This document shows positions 19,361 through 28,954 of a stretch of DNA of 64,000 nucleotides, piece by piece. How positions within the stretch are numbered: the first letter of the stretch is position 1; each line of letters opens with the position of its first letter. Origin of the DNA: Bog-473 sp963787485 (GTDB lineage Bacteria; Actinomycetota; Acidimicrobiia; Acidimicrobiales; RAAP-2); assembly GCA_963787485.1 (NCBI GenBank), contig CAWBDF010000006.1:248001-312000 (forward strand), in the 5' to 3' direction. The position numbers and the translations under genes are program-made. The notes under the pieces were generated by a model that saw only the letters and a program-made list of their open reading frames with translations, made no database searches and was not told the DNA's origin.

Positions 19361-19525
19361 CCGTGTCCCCCTCTTCTCGCCGGTTCCGGGCGCAGCCTAT
19401 GGCGTCCGGCATCCAACGAGAGCCTGAGAGGCGAGGCCCCTCCTGGAGAAGGCGGCCAACCCGCGCGCACGGGTGTTGTCGGTGGCCGTCACGCTGACGC
19501 TCGTCGCCCGGCCGGCGTGGGCGCG

Positions 19526-21603
19526 TTACGCCGATGCGATGCCGACCACGGGGCCCACCAACCTGTGCCCGACGAGGGAACCGAGGAACGACGCGTCGCC
19601 GTAGGAGTAGACGGCACCGTCCGCGCCGACCAGCCAGTAGCCGGACCCCGTCGGGGTGCGGGCGATCCCCACCACTGGCGGCTGGCCGACAATGCCCTGG
19701 CCGGGCACCGAACCCGCGTAGCCCGCGTTGCCGAACGTCAAGACGCCTCCGTCGCCACCCACCAGCCAGTAGCCCTGCCCATTGGGCGTCGCAGCCATGC
19801 CGGCCACTGGTGCGGCCAGATGCAGGGCACCGGCGGAGCCGTAGAACGAAGCGTCCCCGAAGGTGAAGACCCCGCCGTCGGAGGCCACCAGCCAGTAGCC
19901 ACCTCGGTCGGCGGCGGCGACGCCGACAACCGGTGCATTGAGGTGCCGGCCTCCCATGGAGCCGGTAGAAGCCGGCGTCACCGAAGGTGAAGACCCCGCC
20001 GTCGGAGGCCACCAGCCAGTAGCCACCGCCGTCGGGCGTCGGGGCCAGGCCCACAACGGGCTGGTTCAGTCGCTGCCCGCCCATGGAGCCGTAGAAGCCG
20101 GCATCACCGAACGAGAACACCCCGCCGTCGGAGGCCACCAGCCAGTAGCCGCGGCCGTCCGGCGTCTCCGCGATGCCCACAACCGGGGCGTTGAGGTGGC
20201 GCCCGCCCATGGACCCGGCGAACGCGGCGTGACCCGAAGGTGAAGACTCCACCGTCGCGTGCTCCGAGCGTCAGCCCCTGGGTCGAGGCCGGTGGAAAGA
20301 ATATCTGCTCGACCAGGCCACGCAGACCCGGGTCGTTGTTGCCCGCCTCCGTGGCCGCGCCACCCGCAGCCATGCACCCCACACCGGCCACGCAGGTCAC
20401 GCCGTTGAGGTAGCTCAATGCGGTGACATCGGGACTTGGCTCAATCGACCAGCTGGAGCCGTTCCAGTTCTCGATGAAGCTCTGCGGCTGGAAGTTGCCG
20501 CCCCCACCGCCGCCGAATGGTCCAGAAGAACCGACCGCCCAGCACTGGGTCGCGCCGAGACACGAAATGCTGCTCAGGATGGCGCCGACGCCGGAGGGAG
20601 GCTCGGGCACCGATGGCGACGCGTCGATCCAGGTCGTGCCGTTCCACTGCTCCATCAGGATGCCGCTCGCTTGGCCGTTGAGGTCGGTCGTGCTACCCGA
20701 CGCCCAGCAGTTGCCGGCGCTCGTACAGTCGATCCCGGAGAGGAAGCCGCCGCCGGGACTCGGCTCTTCAACGCTGGGAACCATCGACCATGCGGTCCCG
20801 TTCCAGTGCTCGATCAGCCCCTGGTCCCCGGGCGCATTTCCAGGGAAGATGGGCAGGAAATTGGCGTTCTGCTGCGCCGGCCCGGCGTTGCCCACCGCCC
20901 AACAGTCGTTGGCGCTGAGGCACTGCACCCCCGTGAGCTGGTCGTAGGTCTGCCCGGTGTCAGGAGTGGCCACGAGGCTCCACACGCTGCCGTTCCACCG
21001 CTCGACGAGGTCGTTGAGGTTCCGACCGTTGTCGTCCGTCTCGTAGCCCACGGCCGTGCAATTCGACGGCGACGTGCAACTCACGCTCTGGAGGATCGCT
21101 CCCACCACGCCGGGACCGGTGGGGGTGGGGCTCGACACGATGGACCAAGAGTTGCCGTCCCAGTGCTCGATCAGCGTCCCGGTTGGGTTCCCGTTCCCAC
21201 CGCTCTCCGTCAACTCGGTGCCGACGCCCCAGCAGTCCGATCCGCTCACGCAGACGACGGTGAAGATTCCTCCCCCGTTACCGGGAGGGAGCGGGGGTTC
21301 GGCACCGAGTGCCCAGGTGGTGCCGTTCCACTGCTCGATGAGCGGAGTGAATATCGAGTTCCCCGAGATGTTGCCGATCGAGATGCCGACTGCCCAGCAC
21401 TCGAGGGCGTTGGCGCAGGTCGTGCCGAGTAGGACGTCGTCTGCACCGGTGCCCGGCACGGTGGCCACGGTCCAGCCCGAGGTGGCAGCGCTGCTCTCCG
21501 CTGGAGCCACCACTGCGATACCTCCGGCTACGGCCAGAGACGACAGTACGGTCAGGACGACCCGGCGACAGGAACCAACGGCGGCAGCAGCGCTCGACGC
21601 CAT
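19526..21603 (-). pseudogene. Secreted double-repeat protein (WNG/Cys repeats plus YWLVASDGGVF-type repeats), two frameshifts (copy 3)
   Basis: The first frame (21603 down to about 20235) has a signal peptide (VVLTVLSSLAVAGGIAVVA), then six units each with an L/F-x-E-x-W-N/D-G-x-x-W core (LIEQWNGTTWAL, LIEHWDGNSWSI, LVERWNGSVWSL, LIEHWNGTAWSM, LMEQWNGTTWID, FIENWNGSSWSI) and a cysteine pair ending CWAVG or similar. It then enters six YWLVASDGGVF-type repeats. An extra G at 20233-20235 moves the reading to a second frame (HAAFAGSMGGRHLNAP). A second extra base at 19964-19965 moves it to a third (GSMGGRHLNAPVVGVAAA), which ends at 19526. Neighbouring intact repeats show the expected bases. Whether this is real decay or sequencing error cannot be decided here. 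Confidence 0.75.
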
Positions 21604-21847
21604 AGCTTCACTGTCCCATTTTGTTCAGCAGGATTCGTGGATCCCCCGGCCCCTCACGGGTCTTTGGGATCCGCGCTGGCCCCGGGGTTGGCCGTGGCGC
21701 CTCGCCGTGCCCTTCTGCAGGCGCAGAGAACGGGGTGGTCGCGGTGGTGCGGTTGGATCTCGAGACTTGGGGTCACCGTCGGTCCGTCTGAAACGGTGCG
21801 ACAACGCTGCGTGGCCTGGTGGTCCCTCACCGGCCGACCGGTCCCGG

Positions 21848-24358
21848 TCAGTCTGCCCGCAGGAGCAGCGAGGTGCGCGTCCTGGCGGCGACCCACCCCG
21901 GGAACAGGGCGACCAGGTTGGCGAAGACGACCGCCCCCAGGGCGACCAGCGCCACGGACAGGACGGGCACCGTCGGGTGAGGCACGGCCGAGATGCCGTC
22001 GGCGAACAGCGTCCACAGCCAACGTCCCAGGGCGATCCCGACCGGGACGCCGAGCACCAGCCCAACCACGGCCGCCACCGAGGACTGCCAGGCCACCGAG
22101 GCCGCGAGCTGCCTCTGAGTGAACCCCAGCGCCTTCAAGAGGGCGAACTGGCGTCGACGCTGGCGAACGGACGCGACGAGCGTGAGGCCCAGCCCTCCGA
22201 TCGCGCCAGCAGCGAGGACCGCGGCGAGGAGCGCTGGCATCGCGCCGACCGTGCGGTAGTTCGCGATCTCGGCCGGGCGCAGTGCGCTGACAGTTCCGCC
22301 GACCGGGGCATCGGGATCCGAGGGCCGGTCGAGCACGGCCGCGATGTGGTCGAGCGAGCGCAGCGCTGCGGCGCCGCTCACGCCGGGTCGGACGGCTATG
22401 AACACCGCCATGGGGCCCGTGACCGGGGAGCCCTGCTGATTGAGGTCGGCGGCCGAGAAGAGCGAGGTGGCCATCACCGCCCCTGTCCCCATCTCCAGCG
22501 CGGGATCATCCGACCCGCCGATCGTCGGCAGGGTCGCCGTTCCGACGATGCGCAGGCGGACCTTCGTGTGCCCGTCCGTCTGCGCGACGACCGTGCCGCC
22601 GACGTGTTTATGCAGCGACGCCAGGGTCGCCGGTCCCAGGACGATCTGAGACGGCTCGCCCAGCGCGTCGCCGGTGAGCATGGAGGGGCTCACCGCGGCG
22701 CCCGGGCTCATGGCCAGCACGGGCACGGACTGCCCGTTCAGGCTGGCGGTCTCGAAGTAGACGCCGGCCCAATGGGCCACGTCGGGATCGTGGTCGAGCA
22801 GTGTGGTGGTCTCCGCCCCCGGCAGGTTCTCGGCGGCCGAGAAGCCGGCCAGCAGGGCGTAGTTCCAGTTCCATCCATACAGGGCTGGTTGGGAGACGAG
22901 GGCGTTGAGGCTCGATGCGAACGTGAGCGAGGTCACGATCACCGTAATCGCGACCACCGCACCGAGCAGGGCGGAGCGCACCGGTGCGGCGTCGCGTCCC
23001 GCGCGCCTGCCCAGCGCCGAGCGGATGCCCAGCACTGCGCTCGTGGGGAGCCCGGCCGCGGCGGACCGCATCCACCCGGGGTCCCGGCCGGGGATGTCCG
23101 GCCTTTGTGCCAACCGGTGCGGCGCCACCCGGTAGGCAACGAGGAGCGCGGTCGCCGTGAGCGCCACGACGAACGAGAGGAACCCCAGACCGAGAACGGT
23201 CCAATCGAAGTCCACGCCGATGACGGGGTAGACGGGCCGGACCGGGCCGATCGGGGCCAGGGGGGACAGCCCCACGGCGACCCCCACCGCCAGGAGCGAT
23301 CCGGCCGCGATCGCGCCTATGACGCCGAGAAGCCCGTCCGCTAGCGCCATGGCGGGCCCGGCTCCCAGGGCTCGCACGGTCGCGCCCTCCTCGGCGTTGC
23401 GCCGGATCAGGCGGCTGATCACCTGACCATTGATCACCAGCGCGGCGAGGGCGGCGATGATCCCGAACACCCCGAGTGCGATGGCTTCCGGGCGGATGGC
23501 GCGCTCGGCCTTCGCGACGTACGGGGCGTTCGTCGTGGTTCCCGCGACGGGGCCCAAGGCGGGGATGACCTTGTTGACGGCCGAGACGACTGCCGCTTCG
23601 TGCGCCGATCCGCTGACGAGATGGAACGAGACGTAGGAGTAGTAGGCGCAGCACGTCTCGAGTTGCCTGGTCAGCGCGGGGGTGATGACGGCGATCTGGT
23701 TGCCGAGCGCGGCATCATCGTCCTGGACGACCTGGGTTTCCCACTCGACGATGCCGACGAGCTTGAACGGGACGATGAGGTGGGGCTTGTTATGCGGGTA
23801 ACCGCTGAAGTTCGGTTGGCCCGCCTGGGCGTCGGTGAAGAAGGCCACGGGCAGGATGGACCCGAGGTGCAGCCCGTACTGGGCGGCTGCCCCCGCGGAC
23901 ATGACGATCTCGTCGGACCGGGCCGGGTCGGCCATGCGGCCCTTCAGGACGGTGACACGGTCCGTGGAGAAGTACGCGGCGTCGGGGCCCGTGCTGCCTT
24001 CCAGTGCGGGTGGCGCCTCACCTGGAACGCCCGTTCCACGGTGGTGCCCGAGAACCTGCAAGGTGCCGTCGAAGCCGACGACGGGCACCGCTCGCTCGAC
24101 GTAGGGGACCCGGGCCACTGCCGCATCCACCTTCTGCGAGTACCCCGTGTTCGTGACGGGACCGAACTCGGTGAACATCCCCAGATCCGATGGGTTGGTG
24201 CTCGCCAGGTAGGTCGGGAAGGAGGACTGCGTGCGGCGCCCCCCGGCCATCGCCGCCATGGCGACGCCGCCCACCAGGCCGATGAGGACGACCAGGGTGA
24301 GGTAGCCGGCCCAGCGCCGGCGGAAGGTGGCCCGGAACCGGTACCAGGACTCGCGCAT
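21848..24358 (-). CDS. Large FtsX/MacB-type ABC transporter permease (orphan), copy 1
   Basis: A permease of 836 residues. An N-terminal transmembrane helix (LTLVVLIGLVGGVAMAAMAG) is followed by a large extracytoplasmic domain of the MacB periplasmic-core type, a three-helix FtsX block (FGIIAALAALVINGQVISRL), a second extracytoplasmic domain (ALYGWNWNYALLAG) and a final FtsX block (LGLTLVASVRQRRRQFALLK). These proteins work with a separate ATPase in lipoprotein export, peptide export or cell-wall signalling. No ATPase gene is next to it. The start at 24358 (MRESWYRFRATFRRRW) is preferred over upstream in-frame ATGs. It is homologous to the permease at 26243-28804. Confidence 0.85.
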   Translation of the reverse strand: MRESWYRFRATFRRRWAGYLTLVVLIGLVGGVAMAAMAGGRRTQSSFPTYLASTNPSDLGMFTEFGPVTNTGYSQKVDAAVARVPYVERAVPVVGFDGTLQVLGHHRGTGVPGEAPPALEGSTGPDAAYFSTDRVTVLKGRMADPARSDEIVMSAGAAAQYGLHLGSILPVAFFTDAQAGQPNFSGYPHNKPHLIVPFKLVGIVEWETQVVQDDDAALGNQIAVITPALTRQLETCCAYYSYVSFHLVSGSAHEAAVVSAVNKVIPALGPVAGTTTNAPYVAKAERAIRPEAIALGVFGIIAALAALVINGQVISRLIRRNAEEGATVRALGAGPAMALADGLLGVIGAIAAGSLLAVGVAVGLSPLAPIGPVRPVYPVIGVDFDWTVLGLGFLSFVVALTATALLVAYRVAPHRLAQRPDIPGRDPGWMRSAAAGLPTSAVLGIRSALGRRAGRDAAPVRSALLGAVVAITVIVTSLTFASSLNALVSQPALYGWNWNYALLAGFSAAENLPGAETTTLLDHDPDVAHWAGVYFETASLNGQSVPVLAMSPGAAVSPSMLTGDALGEPSQIVLGPATLASLHKHVGGTVVAQTDGHTKVRLRIVGTATLPTIGGSDDPALEMGTGAVMATSLFSAADLNQQGSPVTGPMAVFIAVRPGVSGAAALRSLDHIAAVLDRPSDPDAPVGGTVSALRPAEIANYRTVGAMPALLAAVLAAGAIGGLGLTLVASVRQRRRQFALLKALGFTQRQLAASVAWQSSVAAVVGLVLGVPVGIALGRWLWTLFADGISAVPHPTVPVLSVALVALGAVVFANLVALFPGWVAARTRTSLLLRAD

Positions 24359-24585
24359 GACCGCTCGGATCAACCTGACCCTCCTGCTCCTCATGCACGG
24401 CCCCAAGTGACCGGCTACCAGTACCGCCTGCCGACACAGTGTTGCTGAGAAGCCGGACGCCACCAAGGTTGCTAGCGCGCCGTCGGGACCTCGTGCTAGT
24501 ACCCGCGCCGGCGGTAGTGCGTCGCCGGGCTCTAGACGGTCGCCCCACCTCTACCCGCGGCGTGCCCGCGCCGGGTTCCATGTGG

Positions 24586-24618
24586 TGACGGTGAGCCGGC
24601 CTAAAGGGGGAATTCCGC
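24586..24618 (+). repeat. Degenerate rnpB 3'-end repeat (copy C)
   Basis: The first 15 bases are identical to the terminal segment of rnpB (as read on the plus strand). The next 18 match at about two thirds of positions. It is followed, after GAC and 11 nt, by TGACCAGG and a further similar stretch, an arrangement shared exactly with copy B, so the similarity of B and C extends some 30 bp beyond the repeat. Confidence 0.75.
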
Positions 24619-24830
24619 GACTTTCAGGGCCATGACCAGGGATAACGGGTCCTGCTCCAGCGGTTTCGGTCAGGACGCCGGTAGCACCCCTGAGCTGACC
24701 CAGACCGATCATCGGGCATCGCCCCGGGTTCGGGCCGTATCAGCGGACGGCGCTTCGCGCTCAACTCAACGACGGCCCGCGGGTTCTCTCCTGCCGACGA
24801 TTCGTCCAGCCCGACGGTCGCACGACCAGT

Positions 24831-26030
24831 GTGGAGGACACAACCACGAGCACCACGCAGACACTCAGCAACGCGGTGGTGAAACCACCTGCGCGTGGCG
24901 GCATCACAGGTGTGTGTCGCGTCGCTCTGCTCGCAGTGATCCTTCTGCTCATAGTCATCTCGTACTACCCGTTCGCCTGGGACCCGCCGCGAACAGTCCG
25001 TAATGAGGTGACACGCAACGCAGACGGATCTCTGCAGTTCGGAGAGATGAACAACGCTCGCACGCCTGGGACACCGGTCTGGTTCGAGGATGTGCGCACG
25101 TCTGGCATTGTCCAGATCCGACTTGAGTTCGACCCGGATTCTTCGCATGAGAATGCCTCGATCATGATGCTGGCCGGCAATTTTTTCGTCACTGACTTCG
25201 CCATCGTGCAGGACCACGCTGACCTGCTGGTGTACCTGCGCCGCCCCGGGTCAGACGCCAATGGTGATCCTCCGTTTGTCGTCGACGGGCTTCTCCGATC
25301 GCAGCGGTGGAACAGCGTCGACGTCGTGCTGCAGCACGACGACATCCGGATCGCGGTCGACGGCTCGACCCGGTTGACCGAGCTCGTCCCAGCGGATTCT
25401 GCTCGGGTCTGGGACCAAGGGCAGATTGCACTGGGCGACGAGGTCCACGGGGGAGGTCCGTGGCAGGGCAAGATCCGCCTTGCGCAGGTGCGCACAGCGG
25501 GCTACGTGATCGATTACGTCCGCCCGGGCGCATTGTCGATTCCTAAGAGTTACTTCTACCTCCCGGACCACGTCCTCCCTTTCCCACCCACGGGTAAGCA
25601 ACAGTGGTTGGACGTCTTCCTGGACATGGCGTCTTTCATTCCCGTGGGCTTCTTCATCGTCTGGGCTCGGAGGCCACCCTGGCGCCCGGTACCCGCAACG
25701 GTGCTCGCCGCGGCGCTTGCGGTGGTGCTGGCAGCCGGGAAGCCCCTTTTCCACGGACGCCACGTGTCGGTGGCCGCCATCGTCGCGGAGATCCTTGGAG
25801 CATTGCTAGGGGCCTTGCTGGCCTCGCGGTTGGCCTACCCCAAAAAGGGGGAACGCATGGTTGGATCGCACGCTTGGCACGACCCGGACACGAGAGTGGC
25901 CAGCGCCCGAATTAATCCCCCAACGATCAATCGGGGTCCCCTGTCGCACCACGGCACCGAAGTCTCTGGTTCCCGGCCAAGGCGCGAAGCGTGGTTGACG
26001 GTGAGCCGGCCTGTAGGCGGGATTCTGTGA
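24831..26030 (+). CDS. VanZ-like membrane protein with N-terminal extracellular sugar-binding-like domain
   Basis: A protein of 399 residues. One transmembrane helix near residue 35 (VALLAVILLLIVISYYPF) precedes a beta-rich domain of about 190 residues resembling a concanavalin/LamG fold (VQIRLEFDPDSS, WNSVDVVLQHDDIRIAVDG, GQIALGDEVHGGGPWQGKIR). Three or four C-terminal helices follow, starting LDVFLDMASFIPVGFFIVW, as in VanZ-family proteins. VanZ lowers teicoplanin binding in enterococci; most homologues have no known role. The last 11 codons and the stop (25995-26030) lie in a copy of the rnpB 3'-end repeat, so the C-terminal tail was probably acquired or changed by that repeat. The GTG start at 24831 is uncertain. 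Confidence 0.7.
   Translation: MEDTTTSTTQTLSNAVVKPPARGGITGVCRVALLAVILLLIVISYYPFAWDPPRTVRNEVTRNADGSLQFGEMNNARTPGTPVWFEDVRTSGIVQIRLEFDPDSSHENASIMMLAGNFFVTDFAIVQDHADLLVYLRRPGSDANGDPPFVVDGLLRSQRWNSVDVVLQHDDIRIAVDGSTRLTELVPADSARVWDQGQIALGDEVHGGGPWQGKIRLAQVRTAGYVIDYVRPGALSIPKSYFYLPDHVLPFPPTGKQQWLDVFLDMASFIPVGFFIVWARRPPWRPVPATVLAAALAVVLAAGKPLFHGRHVSVAAIVAEILGALLGALLASRLAYPKKGERMVGSHAWHDPDTRVASARINPPTINRGPLSHHGTEVSGSRPRREAWLTVSRPVGGIL
25996..26028 (+). repeat. Exact 33-bp copy of the rnpB 3' end (copy B)
   Basis: Identical over 33 bp to 28956-28988, the 3' terminal part of rnpB (3' strand of helix P1 and the conserved ACAGAATCCCGCC element when read on the minus strand), in the same orientation. It encodes the end of the VanZ-like protein on the plus strand. 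Confidence 0.95.
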
Positions 26031-26132
26031 CCAGCGAGCATCTGACCAGGTATTACGGATATTGCCTACCGTTTGACCTGCGATTTCATTGCCCGGTATG
26101 ACGCAACGCTGGCCAGTATTTGCCGTTGCTGT

Positions 26133-26155
26133 GAGGACGATTTGAGGACGGATTT
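26133..26155 (+). repeat. Tandem GAGGACG(G)ATTT direct repeat
   Basis: Two adjacent copies, 26133-26143 and 26144-26155, differing by one inserted G, about 105 bp from rnpB repeat copy B inside the non-coding end of the permease segment. Short direct repeats beside an att-like core can be integrase arm sites; this is only a suggestion. Confidence 0.5.
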
Positions 26156-26242
26156 CGGGTTCGGCGGTCGCTGGCGATAAGGACGAGCGGCCGTCGTCCA
26201 TGACATTTGGCCCAGACATAAGCTCCCATCGGTTTGGGCGAT

Positions 26243-28804
26243 CTACTCGCTTCGCATCACGACCCCCGGTGCTACCCGAGCCGCCATCCACCCGGGCCAC
26301 GCCGCGATGACATGGGCCAAGACCAACGCAGCGACTATCACGAAACAGATGGCCAACGTCGGTACCACTGGGGGCGACACAGAGCCCATGCCCGAGGCAA
26401 CCAGCTTCCAGGCCCACCGGCCACCGGCCACGCCAAGCGGGATGCCCACGAGCAAGGCGACGATGGAGAACCAGGTGGCTTGCCAGGCAACGACCGCGGC
26501 AACCTGACTGCGCACGAATCCGATGGTTCTCAGAGTTGCGAGGTCTCGTCGGCGTTGGCGCACCGCGTTGACGAGCGTGTTACCCACGGCTGCCACCCCT
26601 AAGAGAACGACTAGGCCCGCCAGAAGCGTCGGCAGGCGGTCGACACTCTGAAGGTTGAGGACGTCTTCAGCCGGCAACGGTCGCAGAACTGTCGCCCCAA
26701 AGTCACGCCGCAGGCTGGCGTATGCAGCCGCGGGCGAAACGCCAGGGGCGTAGCGAACGGCGAAGAGGTTGAAGACGGTGGCAGGTGGCCCACTGGCGTT
26801 CTCCGGCGTGGTTGCCTGATGTTGTCGAATCGCCGGCCCGTAGACCCACGCGCCGTCCGCCATGTTGTTGGTGAAGAGGTCGCCGACGGAAGGAGAGATC
26901 ATGGTCCCGACGATGCGCAAGGTGATCGGCGGCCCGCCGGTGTTGTCGATCTCCACCGTCTGGCCGATGTGCCGGTGCAACGCCGTCAACGTCTCAGTTC
27001 CCAGCACGATCTGGTTGTCGGCCAGCGGCGCGTGGCCTTCGAGGAGCGGCGGGTACACCGAGCCTTTCAGGGCGTCGAAGGCCAGCAGCATGTCCACCTG
27101 TTTTCCGTCCACGACCGCCGTCCCTTGGCTGGCGCCGGCGACAATGGCAATCGCGGAGTACGACCCCACCAGACGATTGTGCGCGAGCAGCGGTCCGGCC
27201 TGCGCGATGCGGTCGGACTGGTCGTTGGGATTGCCGACGAGCACGTTCCAGTTCCACCCTTGTTCGCGGGGGCTCGTCAGGAGGTGGTCGAGACTCGCAC
27301 CGAAAGTCAGAGCGGCGGCGACGACGGTCACCGCGGCCACCGCACCGATGATGGCGCTGACCATCGGCAGCGCGCCTCGTCCGCGGCCAGAGTTCAGCCC
27401 AAAGCGCAAACCGATGCTCGCGGCGAGCGGAAGTGGCGTTCGGGCGACAGACTTCGCCACGGACCACCGGCTCGTTTCGAAGACAGCGCTACCGGCTGCC
27501 GGGCGCCGACTGGCGCGCCAGGCGGGGAGGATGGCGAGACCGGAGATCAGCAGGACGATCGCCACAAAGCCAGGGATGAGCACGACGGGGTCGATGGCGA
27601 AGCCGGGATGGATCTCCGCCTGGCGGGCCAGGCCGACGGGCAGCAACGGAGATGCCAGGGCCGCCACGACGACGGCGAGGGCGCCCCCGGCCACGCCGAT
27701 CGTCGCTGTCTGCAAGGTGACCACGCCGAGCACCTGGGTTCTCATGGCGCCGAGGCTGCGCAGCGTGCGGTAGTCGTCGCTCTGCGCCATGACCTGACGG
27801 GCGATGGCTTGACCGACGAGAAGGAGGGTCACCAAGGCGGCCAGTGCGCCAAAGAGCAGCAGGGCGACGACCTCAAGATGAATACCTCGCTCGGCACTGG
27901 CCGCAGCTGTCCGAATGTCGTAAACGTTGCCGGCAGATGCGAAGATCTGGCCGTGGCCGAGCGAATTGGCTGCTGAAGAGAACGCCTTCCAGTCGGCGGC
28001 ACCGTGCCGGAGGCGAACGCCCACGAGATTGATGTCGGCAATCCCCTGGACAGGGATGCCCAGCCCCGCAGCCAGGCGCGGCAGGAAGGCCGGCGTCAAA
28101 AAGAGGTTCTGTTCGCCCTCGTACGAAACGTCTTCGTTGGCGACCACGGAGTCGACGGCGTTGACGTCCTGGGGCGCCCGCACGATTGCGGTGACCCGAA
28201 CTCTGAACGAAGGGCCGTCGGGCGCCTGGTTGCCATGCTCCACCCCGCCCGTGAGTCCGCCGCTCTGGAATTGTGCTGCCGAGTAGGCGTAGAGGCGCAA
28301 CCGGCTGCCGACGTGGAGGTGGCGTTTCTCGGCCGCCAACTCGTTGACAGCGACGTCGAAGGGGTGGTGGGGATCGGGGAGTCGCCCGGCGATCACCAAC
28401 GGGCGATCGACGGTACGAAACAGGTCAGCGTTGGCCACGCCGATCGCATTGAGGCTTCCATTGTTGTGACCGCTGGGATCGGGCGTCAGGAAGAGGTACG
28501 GCGCTCTGAAGTAGGCGACGACCTGCGGAAGATCAACGACGCGCCGTTCCAATGGGGCCAGGGCAAGCGAGTTGGCCGCAGCGCCCGTGGCTACCGGTGG
28601 CGCGGACGCACTCCCAAACAGAAACCCGCCGTCATCGGGCTGGCTGTAGGCGACGAACTGGGGCATCGCCCCATCGGTTCGCCGCGCGCCGGCAAATGCC
28701 GCGAGCGCGACACCGCCGCCTAGGCCGACCACCACGGCCAAGACCACGAACGCCCGCCATTTGAGGCGCAGTTCGGCTCGAGCTCGCAGCCAGATGAAAT
28801 CCAT
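26243..28804 (-). CDS. Large FtsX/MacB-type ABC transporter permease (orphan), copy 2
   Basis: A permease of 853 residues with the same architecture as the one at 21848-24358: an N-terminal helix (FVVLAVVVGLGGGVALAAFA), a long extracytoplasmic domain, a central FtsX block (LLLFGALAALVTLLLVGQAI), a second extracytoplasmic domain with QGWNWNVLVGNPNDQS, and a final FtsX block (VAAVGNTLVNAVRQRRRDLA). The ATG at 28804 (MDFIWLRARAELRLKWRAF) is chosen because upstream residues are encoded by the rnpB flank. No ATPase or accessory protein is adjacent. The gene is the only one between rnpB and repeat copy B. Confidence 0.85.
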   Translation of the reverse strand: MDFIWLRARAELRLKWRAFVVLAVVVGLGGGVALAAFAGARRTDGAMPQFVAYSQPDDGGFLFGSASAPPVATGAAANSLALAPLERRVVDLPQVVAYFRAPYLFLTPDPSGHNNGSLNAIGVANADLFRTVDRPLVIAGRLPDPHHPFDVAVNELAAEKRHLHVGSRLRLYAYSAAQFQSGGLTGGVEHGNQAPDGPSFRVRVTAIVRAPQDVNAVDSVVANEDVSYEGEQNLFLTPAFLPRLAAGLGIPVQGIADINLVGVRLRHGAADWKAFSSAANSLGHGQIFASAGNVYDIRTAAASAERGIHLEVVALLLFGALAALVTLLLVGQAIARQVMAQSDDYRTLRSLGAMRTQVLGVVTLQTATIGVAGGALAVVVAALASPLLPVGLARQAEIHPGFAIDPVVLIPGFVAIVLLISGLAILPAWRASRRPAAGSAVFETSRWSVAKSVARTPLPLAASIGLRFGLNSGRGRGALPMVSAIIGAVAAVTVVAAALTFGASLDHLLTSPREQGWNWNVLVGNPNDQSDRIAQAGPLLAHNRLVGSYSAIAIVAGASQGTAVVDGKQVDMLLAFDALKGSVYPPLLEGHAPLADNQIVLGTETLTALHRHIGQTVEIDNTGGPPITLRIVGTMISPSVGDLFTNNMADGAWVYGPAIRQHQATTPENASGPPATVFNLFAVRYAPGVSPAAAYASLRRDFGATVLRPLPAEDVLNLQSVDRLPTLLAGLVVLLGVAAVGNTLVNAVRQRRRDLATLRTIGFVRSQVAAVVAWQATWFSIVALLVGIPLGVAGGRWAWKLVASGMGSVSPPVVPTLAICFVIVAALVLAHVIAAWPGWMAARVAPGVVMRSE

Positions 28805-28954
28805 GGCTCGTTTTACGTTGTCGCAGCCAGGTCCGTCACATTCTCCATTAGACGCAGCAGCGGGTGCCCAGCCAATGGTGGTGTCACGCGTGGTCGATGG
28901 GGTGTTGCCCCTACTGGCGCACGAAGATCGCCACCCCCTCGCCTGAGCCCACAG

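Noticed and set aside
18666..20252. A single 528-codon minus-strand gene
   Set aside because: Only its first part (about 20230-19965) belongs to the frameshifted repeat protein; the rest is antisense-phase reading over the LLM oxidoreductase gene.
21056..23344. 762-codon plus-strand open frame
   Set aside because: Antisense to the repeat protein and the FtsX permease; low-complexity basic composition and no family pattern.
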